DNA from: Flavobacteriaceae bacterium UBA1682 | GTDB lineage: Bacteria; Bacteroidota; Bacteroidia; Flavobacteriales; Flavobacteriaceae | Direction of reading: 5' to 3' | NCBI GenBank assembly: GCA_002320285.1 | Contig: DCKE01000029.1 | Span: forward strand, 103,319-167,318 | DNA: 64,000 nt | Part shown: positions 1 to 10,100 of the stretch, in pieces | Layout: the number at the start of each line of letters is the position of its first letter | How positions within the stretch are numbered: the first letter of the stretch is position 1 | Notes under the pieces: generated by a model | What the model was told of the DNA's origin: nothing | Seen by the model: only the letters and a program-made list of their open reading frames with translations | The model's database searches: none | Translations under genes and position numbers: made by a program

Positions 1-178
1 TGGAGGGGTCGGTCATAATCGTAGCTGGATTCGAGTTGATCAAAATAACTTTGATTCCCTCTTCTCTTAAAGAGCGAGCTGATTGAGATCCAGAATAGTC
101 AAACTCACAAGCTTGACCAATAACAATTGGTCCGGAACCAATTATTAAAACGGTTTTGATAGTTGTATCTTTAGGCAT
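1..178 (-). CDS. carB: Carbamoyl-phosphate synthase large subunit, N-terminus only
   Basis: The reverse strand encodes the first 59 residues, beginning MPKDTTIKTVLIIGSGPIVI and continuing GQACEFDYSGSQ, then INSNPATIMTDP. This is the characteristic N-terminal ATP-grasp region of CarB. The enzyme uses ammonia from the CarA subunit, bicarbonate and two ATP to make carbamoyl phosphate for pyrimidine and arginine synthesis in the cytoplasm. The gene is cut by the window edge, so about a thousand residues lie outside. The ATG at 176-178 is followed immediately by the family-typical start, and a promoter-like sequence lies about 30 bases upstream. carA is not visible here. Assignment is secure from the conserved N-terminal motifs. 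Confidence 0.95.
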   Translation of the reverse strand, partial: MPKDTTIKTVLIIGSGPIVIGQACEFDYSGSQSARSLREEGIKVILINSNPATIMTDPS

Positions 179-207
179 TTCAATGATGTGTGTTGCGTTG
201 GTTGTTG

Positions 208-240
208 TAAAAGTACCCTTTAAACCAGTATAAGATCAAT
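208..240 (-). promoter_or_regulatory. Candidate carB promoter
   Basis: On the minus strand, TACTTTTA (208-215) is one base from the Bacteroidetes -7 consensus TAnnTTTG. ATTG (237-240) lies 21 bases upstream as a -33 element. The predicted transcript start is near 201, giving a leader of about 23 nt before carB. Confidence 0.4.
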
Positions 241-259
241 GTAGGGCAAAAAAATGTAT

Positions 260-292
260 AAAAAAAGGCGTTACGAATAAATAGTAACACCT
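260..292 (-). terminator. Terminator of rpmH
   Basis: Minus-strand hairpin with 9-bp stem AGGTGTTAC/GTAACGCCT (one G-U pair), a 9-nt loop, and a run of seven T. It lies between the rpmH stop codon and carB, so it ends the rpmH transcript. Confidence 0.8.
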
Positions 293-314
293 TTAGGTAT
301 GTTTTAGAAAAACA

Positions 315-476
315 TTATTTTTTATGTCTTGGTTCGCAAGAAACAGTCAATTTGTGTCTTCCTTTGGCTCTTCTACGAGCTAACACTTTTCTTCCGTTAG
401 CACTAGCCATTCTGTCCATGAAACCATGTTTGTTTCTTCTTTTTCTTTTCGATGGTTGAAACGTTCTCTTACTCAT
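315..476 (-). CDS. rpmH: 50S ribosomal protein L34
   Basis: A 53-residue, very basic protein starting MSKRTFQPSKRKRRNKHGF and containing MASANGRKVLARRRAKGR, the L34 signature. L34 is a small structural protein of the large ribosomal subunit. The Bacteroidetes form is slightly longer than the E. coli 46-residue protein, with the tail HKLTVSCEPRHKK. The gene stands alone with its own promoter (548-578) and terminator (260-292). The neighbouring genes usual in proteobacteria (rnpA, dnaA) are absent on either side, as is common in Flavobacteria. Confidence 0.98.
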   Translation of the reverse strand: MSKRTFQPSKRKRRNKHGFMDRMASANGRKVLARRRAKGRHKLTVSCEPRHKK

Positions 477-547
477 TGCTTTTATTTTTAAATCTTAGAA
501 TTTTACAAAATTTCAGCTTTGAAAGTCAGTCACCTCAAAACCGAGTG

Positions 548-578
548 CAAATATACAAAGTCTTTTGTCTCTTACAAA
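548..578 (-). promoter_or_regulatory. rpmH promoter (-33/-7 type)
   Basis: The minus strand carries TTTG (575-578), a 19-base spacer, and TATATTTG (548-555), a perfect match to the TAnnTTTG element of the Bacteroidetes primary sigma factor. The transcript should start near 541, giving a leader of about 65 nt. Confidence 0.75.
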
Positions 579-980
579 TCCTTTTGCATAAATATTTAAT
601 TTTATTTTGATCACGCCTCTCTTAACAAGATATGCTACTGGGGAAATAACTTTTAAAGCACTTAATCTCTAATGATATAGCCCCTAAGTCCTGTTTTTTT
701 AACATTTTCAAAAAGATTTTTTAAATGTACCCTTTTTTAAACAGACAAGCAATTTAATACAACTACAGTCTTTAGTTGCGAACAAAGGAGCTGTCCCCAC
801 GTTTTCTGTGTTATATGTTTCAGGTGTGTTTTTTGATGAGGATTATAATGTATATGAAAATAAGTGTGTAGAATGTAAGACTATATGTATGTAATTATTA
901 ATTTTGCGAATTGTTAAAAATGTTATTATAAATATAATCTCGAGGTGAGATTTCTTTAGGGCGATAAAATTATTGAAAAT
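579..980. other. AT-rich intergenic stretch
   Basis: About 400 bases between the divergent rpmH promoter and the LtaS-like gene. No open frame with coding character is visible. The only signal recognised is a -7-like TAATTTTG at 899-906 on the plus strand. It has no clear TTTG partner and would give a leader of about 68 nt for the gene at 981. The rest looks like simple AT-rich spacer. Confidence 0.4.
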
Positions 981-3020
981 ATGAACATCAATTTGTTTAA
1001 AAATTTAATACCAATTTTAGCAAAAAACTTTATTTTTTTTCTAATTCTGTTTTTTGTTAGTCGATTAGTATTTGTTTGGTCTTATGGTAATTCGGAAGAG
1101 TTATTGCCCAACTTTGCGGACGTAATCGCCGCATTTGTAATGGGAATGAGATTTGATGTTTCGGTTATTTGTTATGGGTTCTTGCCGGTCTTATTGGTGG
1201 CCTTTATCGGATTATTTATACCGCAAAAGAGAAGCTTAGGTTATTTTCGTTTTTTCGGATATTTTGCCAAATATTATCTATTGCTGCCTTTGCTCGTGTT
1301 TTTGTCTTTGTTGTTAATTGATTATTTCTTTTACCAATTTTTTCAATCACATATAAATGTACTCTTTTTTGGTATTTTTAAAGACGATACCACAGCGGTG
1401 TTGGATTCGGTTTGGAAGGATTATCCTATTTTCAGCATACTGCTGATTTATACCGTGACGATAGGATTGTATTTCGCACTGTCTAATCGAATAATCAAAA
1501 AAGGCATGCAGCGCTTTTCAATTCGCAAGCCCTCTAAGGCTTCTTGGTTGTATTTGTTCGTGTTGCCTTTGTTTTTTATTGGCTTGCGAGGAAGTGTTGG
1601 TCTTTTTACTTTAAGACGTGATCACACGAATGTTTCTACGGTTGCCTTTATTAATGCTTTGAGTTATAACGGTATTTTTGCGCTGAAATTCGCTAAATCA
1701 GAATTAAATACCAATAGTTTTGCTGCGGATTTAAATGCGGAACTAGTGGCTAATCAGTTTGATAATTTAGCTGAAGCTTATCGGGACTACCGCCCTCAAG
1801 CCATTGACAGCTTCGATAATGATTTTATTTCTAAAACAGCTCAGAATGAATTTCTAGAAAAAAATCCCCCTAATGTGGTGTTTATAATGATGGAAAGCAT
1901 GAGTTATCACTACTTCCAATTGCATTCCAAGGAATTGAACTTGTTGGGAGATTTAGAGGCTGAATTACCTTATCTGTATCAATTTAATCATGCCTTATCG
2001 TCGTTTAATGGTACGATCTATTCGTTGGAGAATTTAACGATCAATACCCCGAAAAACATCATATCGCAATCTGAATATTTTGATGTCAATTATTCAGGGG
2101 CTGTTGCAAAACCATATAAGGAAAAGGGATACCAAACCTATTTCTTATCTGGTGCCAATACGTCTTGGCGAAATGTCGACAATTTTCTGCTCAATCAATA
2201 TTTTGATACGTTACAGGGGAAAGCGCATATCTTAAAACAATATCCCGATGCGGAAGAGTTTGCCTGGGGCGCGCATGACGAATATTTATTTGATTATATC
2301 GAAGATAAATTAAAAGAGGATTCTAAAAAGCCCAAATTTATTTTCGCATTAACCATTAGTAATCACACGCCTTATGAGATTCCAAAACATCACAAAAGCT
2401 ACCCGATTCACCTTAGTGATTCCTTAAAAAGTGCTATTCGTATTGACGAACAGTTGGCTTATGATAATTTTGCAGCACATCAATATGCGGCTAGTCAATT
2501 GGCTAAGTTGATCCGAGATATACGCAATTCTCCTCTTGGGAAAAACACGATTATAGTGGCTACCGGAGATCATAATATACGTCAAGTTTTTGAATACAAT
2601 GAGGAGACTTCGTTTTTGAAGCGCAGTGTGCCTATATTGATGTATATCCCCGAAGCTTATAAACCGACTTTTTATGATAAAAATATCTTGGCCGCTCATA
2701 AAGACATCTTTCCAACCCTGTTTAATTTGAGTTTGTCTGATCAAAAATATGTGTATTCTGGAGACAATTTGTTCTCTGCTAAGAAAGGTTATCGCTTTGC
2801 GGTTAATGAATACAATTATATGGCTGATTCGATAGGGGCTATTTCGTATGATAATAATAAAATGTATTATTACCAATGGACAGATAAAAAGCGACAAAAG
2901 TTAAAAGTAGCTGATGCAGCTAGTGAACACGCTTTATTTATGAATAAGAAATTCAAATCCTATAAAATGCTGCAAACGGCAAAAATTTATAAGGATATTG
3001 AGCGTCACGGTCAAAAGTAA
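981..3020 (+). CDS. LTA synthase family (sulfatase-fold) membrane protein
   Basis: A 679-residue protein with about five hydrophobic segments in the first 220 residues, then an extracytoplasmic alkaline-phosphatase-superfamily domain. Visible metal and catalytic positions are Glu305 in FIMMESMS, a likely nucleophile Thr345 in FNGTIYSLE, the HDEYLF motif, the family motif TISNHTPYEIP, and Asp530-His531 in VATGDHN. This is the LtaS/MdoB/YejM architecture, in which phosphoglycerol or related head groups are transferred to envelope glycans or lipids on the periplasmic face. Gram-negative Bacteroidetes have no lipoteichoic acid, so the true acceptor is unknown. The ATG at 981 directly precedes the first membrane segment. 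It is followed by a separately promoted gene. Confidence 0.85.
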   Translation: MNINLFKNLIPILAKNFIFFLILFFVSRLVFVWSYGNSEELLPNFADVIAAFVMGMRFDVSVICYGFLPVLLVAFIGLFIPQKRSLGYFRFFGYFAKYYLLLPLLVFLSLLLIDYFFYQFFQSHINVLFFGIFKDDTTAVLDSVWKDYPIFSILLIYTVTIGLYFALSNRIIKKGMQRFSIRKPSKASWLYLFVLPLFFIGLRGSVGLFTLRRDHTNVSTVAFINALSYNGIFALKFAKSELNTNSFAADLNAELVANQFDNLAEAYRDYRPQAIDSFDNDFISKTAQNEFLEKNPPNVVFIMMESMSYHYFQLHSKELNLLGDLEAELPYLYQFNHALSSFNGTIYSLENLTINTPKNIISQSEYFDVNYSGAVAKPYKEKGYQTYFLSGANTSWRNVDNFLLNQYFDTLQGKAHILKQYPDAEEFAWGAHDEYLFDYIEDKLKEDSKKPKFIFALTISNHTPYEIPKHHKSYPIHLSDSLKSAIRIDEQLAYDNFAAHQYAASQLAKLIRDIRNSPLGKNTIIVATGDHNIRQVFEYNEETSFLKRSVPILMYIPEAYKPTFYDKNILAAHKDIFPTLFNLSLSDQKYVYSGDNLFSAKKGYRFAVNEYNYMADSIGAISYDNNKMYYYQWTDKKRQKLKVADAASEHALFMNKKFKSYKMLQTAKIYKDIERHGQK

Positions 3021-3110
3021 TATAATAAAGTATTGATTTTTTGATTGTTAATAATGGTGGATTAAAAACTTGAAAATTTAGAGATATTTTGAGAATCTAT
3101 TTTTTTGTAT

Positions 3111-3141
3111 TTTCATCGTCCATAGATTTTTATTACCTTTG
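3111..3141 (+). promoter_or_regulatory. Promoter of the 3166 gene, decides its start
   Basis: TACCTTTG at 3134-3141 matches TAnnTTTG, with a weak TTTC at 3111-3114 spaced 19 bases. Transcription would begin near 3149. This lies downstream of an in-frame TTG at 3139, so translation must start at the ATG at 3166. Confidence 0.6.
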
Positions 3142-3165
3142 TATTCTCAAAATAATTTTATAATT

Positions 3166-3681
3166 ATGTTTCATAGAAATATCAAGTTAATTATTGCAGG
3201 TTTGATTTTTGCAGTAGCTATTTGGCAATTTACAGAGAGCAATATTGGAAACGGTATTTTCTTAATTCTTATCAGTTTAATTTTTATCTTGTTGTACTTT
3301 AAAAATGAGTTCATTTTATTGGCTTTTTTAAAGTTGCGAAAACAAGATTTTGAAGGAGCTCAGAAATGGTTGAGTTATATCAAAAATCCAGATACTGCCT
3401 TGATTAGAAAACAGAACGGTTATTATAATTATTTGCAGGGAATTATGATTTCTCAAACCAATTTAAACGCGGCTGAAAAATTCTTGAAACGCGCTTTAGA
3501 ATTGGGATTAAATATGGATCAGGACATCGCAATGACCAAACTTCAATTAGCGGGTATTGCCATGACGAGAAGAAGAAAGGTTGAAGCGACAAAATTGTTG
3601 AACGAAGCAAAGAAATTAGACAAACAAAATATGTTGAAAGATCAAATTAAAATGATGAAAGATCAGTTGAAGAAAATTTAG
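3166..3681 (+). CDS. Small two-helix membrane protein with TPR-like tail
   Basis: A 171-residue protein from the ATG at 3166. Two membrane helices lie at about residues 5-22 and 27-45. After them comes a helical cytoplasmic part resembling tetratricopeptide repeats: a segment around YNYLQGIMISQTNLNAAEKF, then a second pair of helices with KVEATKLLNEAKKLDKQN. The C-terminus is strongly basic. Genes like this are common and uncharacterised in Flavobacteria. TPR segments usually bind proteins, but no partner is indicated here. A longer reading from TTG at 3139 is possible but would begin inside the promoter element. The gene is monocistronic, with its own promoter and a strong terminator. Confidence 0.7.
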   Translation: MFHRNIKLIIAGLIFAVAIWQFTESNIGNGIFLILISLIFILLYFKNEFILLAFLKLRKQDFEGAQKWLSYIKNPDTALIRKQNGYYNYLQGIMISQTNLNAAEKFLKRALELGLNMDQDIAMTKLQLAGIAMTRRRKVEATKLLNEAKKLDKQNMLKDQIKMMKDQLKKI

Positions 3682-3722
3682 TTCTTTAAACGAGCCAACA
3701 TAGAAGTCAGTACTAAAATAGC

Positions 3723-3766
3723 AAAAAAAAACAGCAGTAAGCAATAGCTTACTGCTGTTTTTTTTT
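3723..3766 (+). terminator. Strong terminator after the 3166 gene
   Basis: Stem AACAGCAGTAAGC/GCTTACTGCTGTT (13 bp) with a 4-nt loop, flanked by an A-run upstream and nine T downstream. It could act in both directions, but only the plus-strand gene ends here. Confidence 0.9.
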
Positions 3767-3769
3767 GCT

Positions 3770-4084
3770 TGATTATTTCGTGATTAAACGTTTTTACAAT
3801 TTAGATCTTTTGGGTTTCACTTGTTTCTGATTGTAATTTTACAAGAAGAAACCTTCTAGAGGGAAAATGTTGTGGAGAATTTATTAAAAAGTGATATTAT
3901 TTGATTTATCAGCGGTTATTTTTGGGGTTTTTAACTTTTGATTGTGTATTTTTTTTAAAAATTAATTGCTATAATATTACTTTATTTTCTTTATTAATGG
4001 TTTTTTGTTGAATAAAATGTTTTTTTTACTTAATTTTTTTGAAAAATATTTATATTTATATGGTTTATTTTATGCTGAAAAATG
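3770..4084. other. Very AT-rich upstream region of the giant adhesin gene
   Basis: About 315 bases dominated by runs of T and A, with no coding frame and no recognisable operator. Such long AT-rich leaders are compatible with binding by nucleoid proteins, but nothing specific can be shown from the sequence. Confidence 0.4.
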
Positions 4085-4092
4085 TAAATTTG
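4085..4092 (+). promoter_or_regulatory. -7 element for the adhesin gene
   Basis: TAAATTTG is a perfect TAnnTTTG, 27 bases before the ATG at 4120. The upstream -33 partner is weak (TTTA at 4064-4067, spacer 17). Confidence 0.5.
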
Positions 4093-4119
4093 GGCGGTAA
4101 CTAAAATAATTCGTACAGT

Positions 4120-7100
4120 ATGAAGAAAGTAGCTTTGATTTTGTTTGTAATGTTGTTTGTTTTTAATCAGGCTGCATTTGCATCTACACAAAAAGAAAGT
4201 GTAAAATATAATTATGGATGGAAAGCGAAAGTTTACTCACCCGAATTGTATTTACAACCCTATTTTAAGTTTAAGGCTTCAGCGGCTTGTGGAATATATT
4301 CCGTTCCTTTTACAGAAGGATTTAATCTCAATTCTACTTCTTTAAATTGTTGGACAACTATAGACAACAATGGAGATGATATGGGATTTATGAATGTTTG
4401 GCAAACTGCAGGTTACGGCATGTATGAGGGAGATCAGACTTATTCTTTTATGGGTGGACCGGATAATGATGACTGGCTAATCTCACCGACTATAAAGTTT
4501 GATGCAACTAAGGTTTATAGATTAAAGTATTATGTGCAAACCAATGCGATGTATCCTGCTGATTATGATGTCTTATTATCTACTAAAGGCGCTAAGGTAA
4601 GCGATTTTACTAAAGTACTTCAAACTAAGAGAAATGCAAATAATGGAATTTGGACTGCGGAAACCCTTTTTATCTCTGGGGTTGGTGGGGATGTTAACAT
4701 TGCCTGGCAAATAAATGCTGCGGGTTTGACAATCCTGAATCTAGATCTTGTTGTTATAGATGAAGTTGTAAACTGTCCGGAGCCACTTGCATTAAGTGTT
4801 AAAGAAATTGGCGTAAATACAGCCAAAATCAGTTGGAAAGATGATCTTGGTGCTGCGGGTTGGGAATATGTTTTGCAACAGAAAAACAAGGGAATTCCGC
4901 AAGTGAAAGGTGTTGCAACTGTGCTAAAAGAAAATGTGGTGACCACGGATATTGCTGGTAATACTCTTGTTTCAAATACAGAATATGAATTTTATGTACG
5001 CACGGTCTGTGCGGATAAAACGACCAGTATATGGTCGGGACCCTTTGCTTTTTCAACGATTTGCGATGCACTTGCTGTGCCTTTTTCGGAAGGGTTTAAT
5101 ACTGGATCACCTACATTGAATTGTTGGGCTGTGGTCGATAATAATAACGACGGATTTATAGCACCTTTTCAAGATTTGGGTATTAATTTTTGGAATATCA
5201 GTCCTAATGATAGTTATGAGGGAGATCAATCGATGTTTTTTTATGCCTATGATGATACGGGAGTTTTGCAACATGATGATTATTTGATTTCTCCAACATT
5301 TGATTTGGACGGAGGAGTATATGCGTTGCGTTATCAATACAAAGCAGATAACTCAAATAATAACAAGTTTGAGGTACTGCTCTCTACAGCGGGTACTGAT
5401 GTCAGTAAATTCACGACAACTCTATTGGCTCCGGCACTATATCAAAACAGCAATTATAAGGAGGAGATCTTGTATATCAACGGTATCACCGGTACGGTTA
5501 ATATTGCCTGGCATGCAACCACTATAGGATCTACCAGTTTAAATATTGACTTGATTTCTTTGGTGAAAATGGATTGTGTAGAACCGACTAATATTCAAGC
5601 AACGCGAATTAAATCGGACGAGGTTACTTTATCTTGGTCGGATAATTTTAATTCCGAGTGGGAATACGTCTTGCAGAAATCGGGAACTCCTACACCAGTT
5701 GCAGGAACGATAACCACTTCTAAAACACTAGTGTTAAAGACGGATAATGGCGGTGCGGCCATCGATGCCGATAGCGATTATGAGTTTTACGTAAGGGCTC
5801 GTTGTAAAGATGGAGCGATTTTTAGTGAATGGAACGGCCCTTTTGATTTTACAACAGCTTGTAAACCAGTTAATCTTCCGTTTAAGGAGGGGTTTAATAG
5901 TGATTCAGAATTTATAAAGTGTTGGCGTATCATCGATGTCAATAACGATAAAGATGCGATGTACGGTAGTAATATCTGGGACCTTTATGGAAAAAGTCCC
6001 CAAGAAGGTGATGGAAATGCTACGTTTTTGGGCAACTTTAGCGTCAAGCACGACGATTGGTTGGTGTCGCCAGCGCTGCGTTTTACTGGGGGTATTTATG
6101 CCCTTTCGTATTACTATGCAACGGGTGGAGATTTTACAGGAGAATCCACTTTTGAGATTTTACTGTCCAAGGATGGTGTCGATATCAATGATTTCACTAA
6201 GATTCTACAACCGAGTCAGACGTTTTTTACCTATGGTAAATACGTTAAAAAAACGGTATATATACAAGGTGTTACCGGTGAGGTGAATATTGCGTGGCGC
6301 TTGACTTCAAACAGCAAATTAAATTCGACTTTAAATATCGATAACATTTCCATCGAAGCGGTGGATTGCATTCCTCCGGATGATTTAGTGGTGTCCAATG
6401 TCAAGGATAATTCCATTGATATATCGTGGAAAGACGATTTTAATAGCCGTTGGGAGTATTATGTTTCTAACGGTGGCGCTCCAGTGGGAAGTGGACAGTT
6501 GGCTACCACTACAAAAGCGACCATTACCAGAGATGCATTGGGGAATAATTTATTACCCAATACGGAATACCACCTCTATATTCGTTCGAATTGTGCCGTG
6601 GGTAAGTATAGTCAATGGATTGGACCTTTGTCAATAACGACTCAATGTAAAGAATATACCTTGCCTTTTTGGGAGGGATTTAATTCGAATTCTCCATCAG
6701 TGGATTGCTGGAGAAAAATTGATGTAGCCCAAGATGGTCATACTTGGTTATTACCTCCGCGAAATATGAATTTTTGGGGGACCTATATTTATGATCGCTA
6801 TGAGGGAGATAAGGTGGCTACATTTTACGGAACAGATGCCCAGCACGACGATTGGTATATTAGTCCAGCCTTGAAATTTGAGGGTAAAAAGTATGCGTTG
6901 ACATATTATTATAAAACCGGTACCACCAGTGCTCTGGTTGGGTTTCCTAAGGAGATCAAAGACAGTGAATTCGAAATTTTACTGTCGACTAAAGGTATCG
7001 ATATCAAGAGTTTTACTACGGTGCTTCAGGCGAAGAAAGTTCATAGAGAGCAAGAATATGTTAGGAAAACCATTTATATTGAAAATGTTACGGGTAGTGT

Positions 7101-10100
7101 AAATATTGCTTGGCATGCGACAACAAAAGGAGAGACAATCTTATTTATAGATAATATCACTGTCGAAGAGGTTGATTGTGTTCCTCCAACAGAAGAATTG
7201 GTTCTTTCGAATATTAAGACCAATGAGGTGAAGGCGACTTGGGCTACTGTGCCAAATGGTTGGGAATATGTGATACAACCCTCTTGGGGAAGTATACCAA
7301 CTGGTGCGGGAACTGTTGTCAATGCGAAAGACGTAACGATTAGCAGTCTAAACACAGGAGGGAAATTGCAACCCAATACGGAATATGAAATTTATGTTAG
7401 ATCGAGCTGTGATGTGGGTAAAAAGAGCCTTTGGCTCGGGCCTTACCGATTCAGAACTTTGTGTAATATATTTCAAGTACCTTTCTGGGAGGGCTTTAAC
7501 AGTGATTATTGGAAATATAAGTCAGAGTCACTTCCTTGTTGGATGTTTACGGATCAAAATAAAGATAATGTTACATGGCAAATCAATAAGTACGGGCCTT
7601 ATGAAGGAGATCAGGAGGTGCGTTTTGTAGCTAATGATCGCGATAATAAAGTTACTCATGACGATTGGTTGATTTCGCCAACCATAGAAATGGACGGGGG
7701 AACTTATATCTTGAAATACCACTATAAAGGAGATTCGTTTTACAGCAATGACTTTGAAGTTTTATTGTCTTCTACCGGAGTGGAAACCAATAAATTCACA
7801 ACAGTTGTAGTGCCTAAAAAGTCTTATACCAATGATAAATACATTGAAGAAGTTGCTTATATCAAAGGGATAAAAGGCCATGTAAACATTGCTTGGCATG
7901 TTGTGGCAACCGGGTCGGTTAGTTTGCAACTCGACAATGTTTTTGTCGTAAAGGCATCGGATTGTTTAGAGCCGTCAGCGATAAAGATATCCAAGCAAAC
8001 CACCGACGGTTTTGATGTGCAGTGGACACAAACGGGTGCTGTTACAGATTGGGAAGTGGTTGTTGTTGAAAAGGGACAACCGGTAACCAGTGCATCTGCT
8101 GTTGTAAAAATGGTAAGCGGTAATCCCAATACGACAATCACAGGATTAAAACCGGCAGTATATTATGAGGTTTACGTACGTGCGATTTGTGCAAAGCAAA
8201 ATGAAAGCACTTGGGTAGGTCCGGTTCGGACTTCTACGCGTATGGAAGCTAATAAGGAGTGTAGTGGAGCTATAACCGTACCGGTCAATGATGGGTTGGA
8301 TTGTACACAAATCGTGTCCTCATCCTTTTTGGGTGCGGCCCTATCTGCTGCGCCTATACCTCCGTGTTGGACATTTGTAACGTTGGAAGGTTCGGATGCT
8401 TGGTTTGAATTTACGGCAAAATCAAAAACACATATGATTAGTATCAGTGATATTTATAGCGATAATACGCATATCACTTGGCCTATAGAACTGGCCTTGT
8501 ATGAAGTGGCTTGTGATCAAATTAACGCAACTACAGTACCGTTATGTGCATCATTTCAAAACGGATTTAATCCATATGCTGTAGTCAATGATTTGATTGT
8601 CGGTCAAAAATATTATATGCGCTTGGGGATTCCTAAGAGAAATTCTGATTTAGCTTTTAGTATTTGTATTACCACGCCTGCTCCAGGTATTGAAGTTATT
8701 TCAAGTGGAGCCGGGCAGAGCGTTGAGCAATTAACGCGAGATTTTCTAATCCAATCGAATTGCGATTTGATATCGAATATCACTCATCAATTTGGTGATG
8801 ACAATCTGGTTAATGCTATGGGCGGATTTAGAAAGAACAATTCACTAATGCCTTTTGATCAGGGTATCTTATTGGCAACTCATGATGTTAAGAATAGTCA
8901 TGGACCGAGAGATTTAAGTGGACAGGATCGAACAAAAGTTAAAAGTGCTGTTGGAGACGTTCAGATGAATCAGATATTAAAAGAAATGGGAAGTAATCGC
9001 TCTACGAGTTTGAAACAGACTTCAATCTTGGAGTTTGATTATATTCCAATATCGGATACACTACAATTTAATTACCTATTTGCTTCTGATATATACCATT
9101 CGTATTGTGCTTATCAATGTAGTGAGGGTGGAGGATTAGCGGCTATTTTAATAACTGATTTAACAACGGGTCAAACGACTAATGTCGCTATGGTTCCTGG
9201 AACTAAAAGCCCGGTATCGACTTCAACAATCAGAAAGGCAGGGAATTTTGCCATCTCATGTCAAAGTGAGAATCCAGATTACTTTTGGAAGAATTACTAT
9301 TACGATATCGACAACCCAATGGAAGCGGCGATTAATTATATAGGGTTAAGTGTGCCTTTAAAAACCGTTCCTTTTGAAGCGGTACCGGGTAGAAAATACC
9401 ATATTAAAATTGGTGTTTTAGATTTGTGTGCCGATCATGCTCACGGTACGGCCGTATTCATTGATCGTTCTGTATTTGATTTGCCGTTGATTGAAATTGA
9501 AGGTGGTGATCGACTGATTGAGGATAATAACGCGCTTTGTGCTGGTGAAAAGTATATCATTAAATCGGGCTTAGATAAAATGGTTGCTTTAGGAGAATTG
9601 AAAGCACAGATCCAATGGTATAAAAATGGTGTTTTAATTTCGGGGGCAACAGCAGCTGATTTAGAGGTCAATGCTGCAGGTGAATATAAAGTGATTTTGA
9701 AATATCAAGATTTGAGCTGTGAATCTAGTGGTACAACCAAAATAGAATATTACAAGCCGATTTCAGAAGTTATTGATGCGCCATTACCTTTAGATATTTG
9801 TAGAAAATCGCTGAATGCTATTAAGGTAGATTTAACCTTAGTAAAAGAGCAGATGTTGTCTGAAGTAGAGCAAAAGAATTATGATTTTACCTACTTTAAG
9901 ACGAAAGAAGATGCACAGCAGGGAATAGGAGTTATTGATAAACCCAAGGAGTATGAGATAGAGCCTAAGGGAGTAGATCTAAAAATGTATATTTTAGTGA
10001 AAGATCAGCTGAGCGGTTGTTCTGAGATTTTTGAATGGACTTTTAAAGTTGTAAAAGGGGCGGAACCAGCTCAGAAATTTGAAAATATTGAGGTTTGTGG

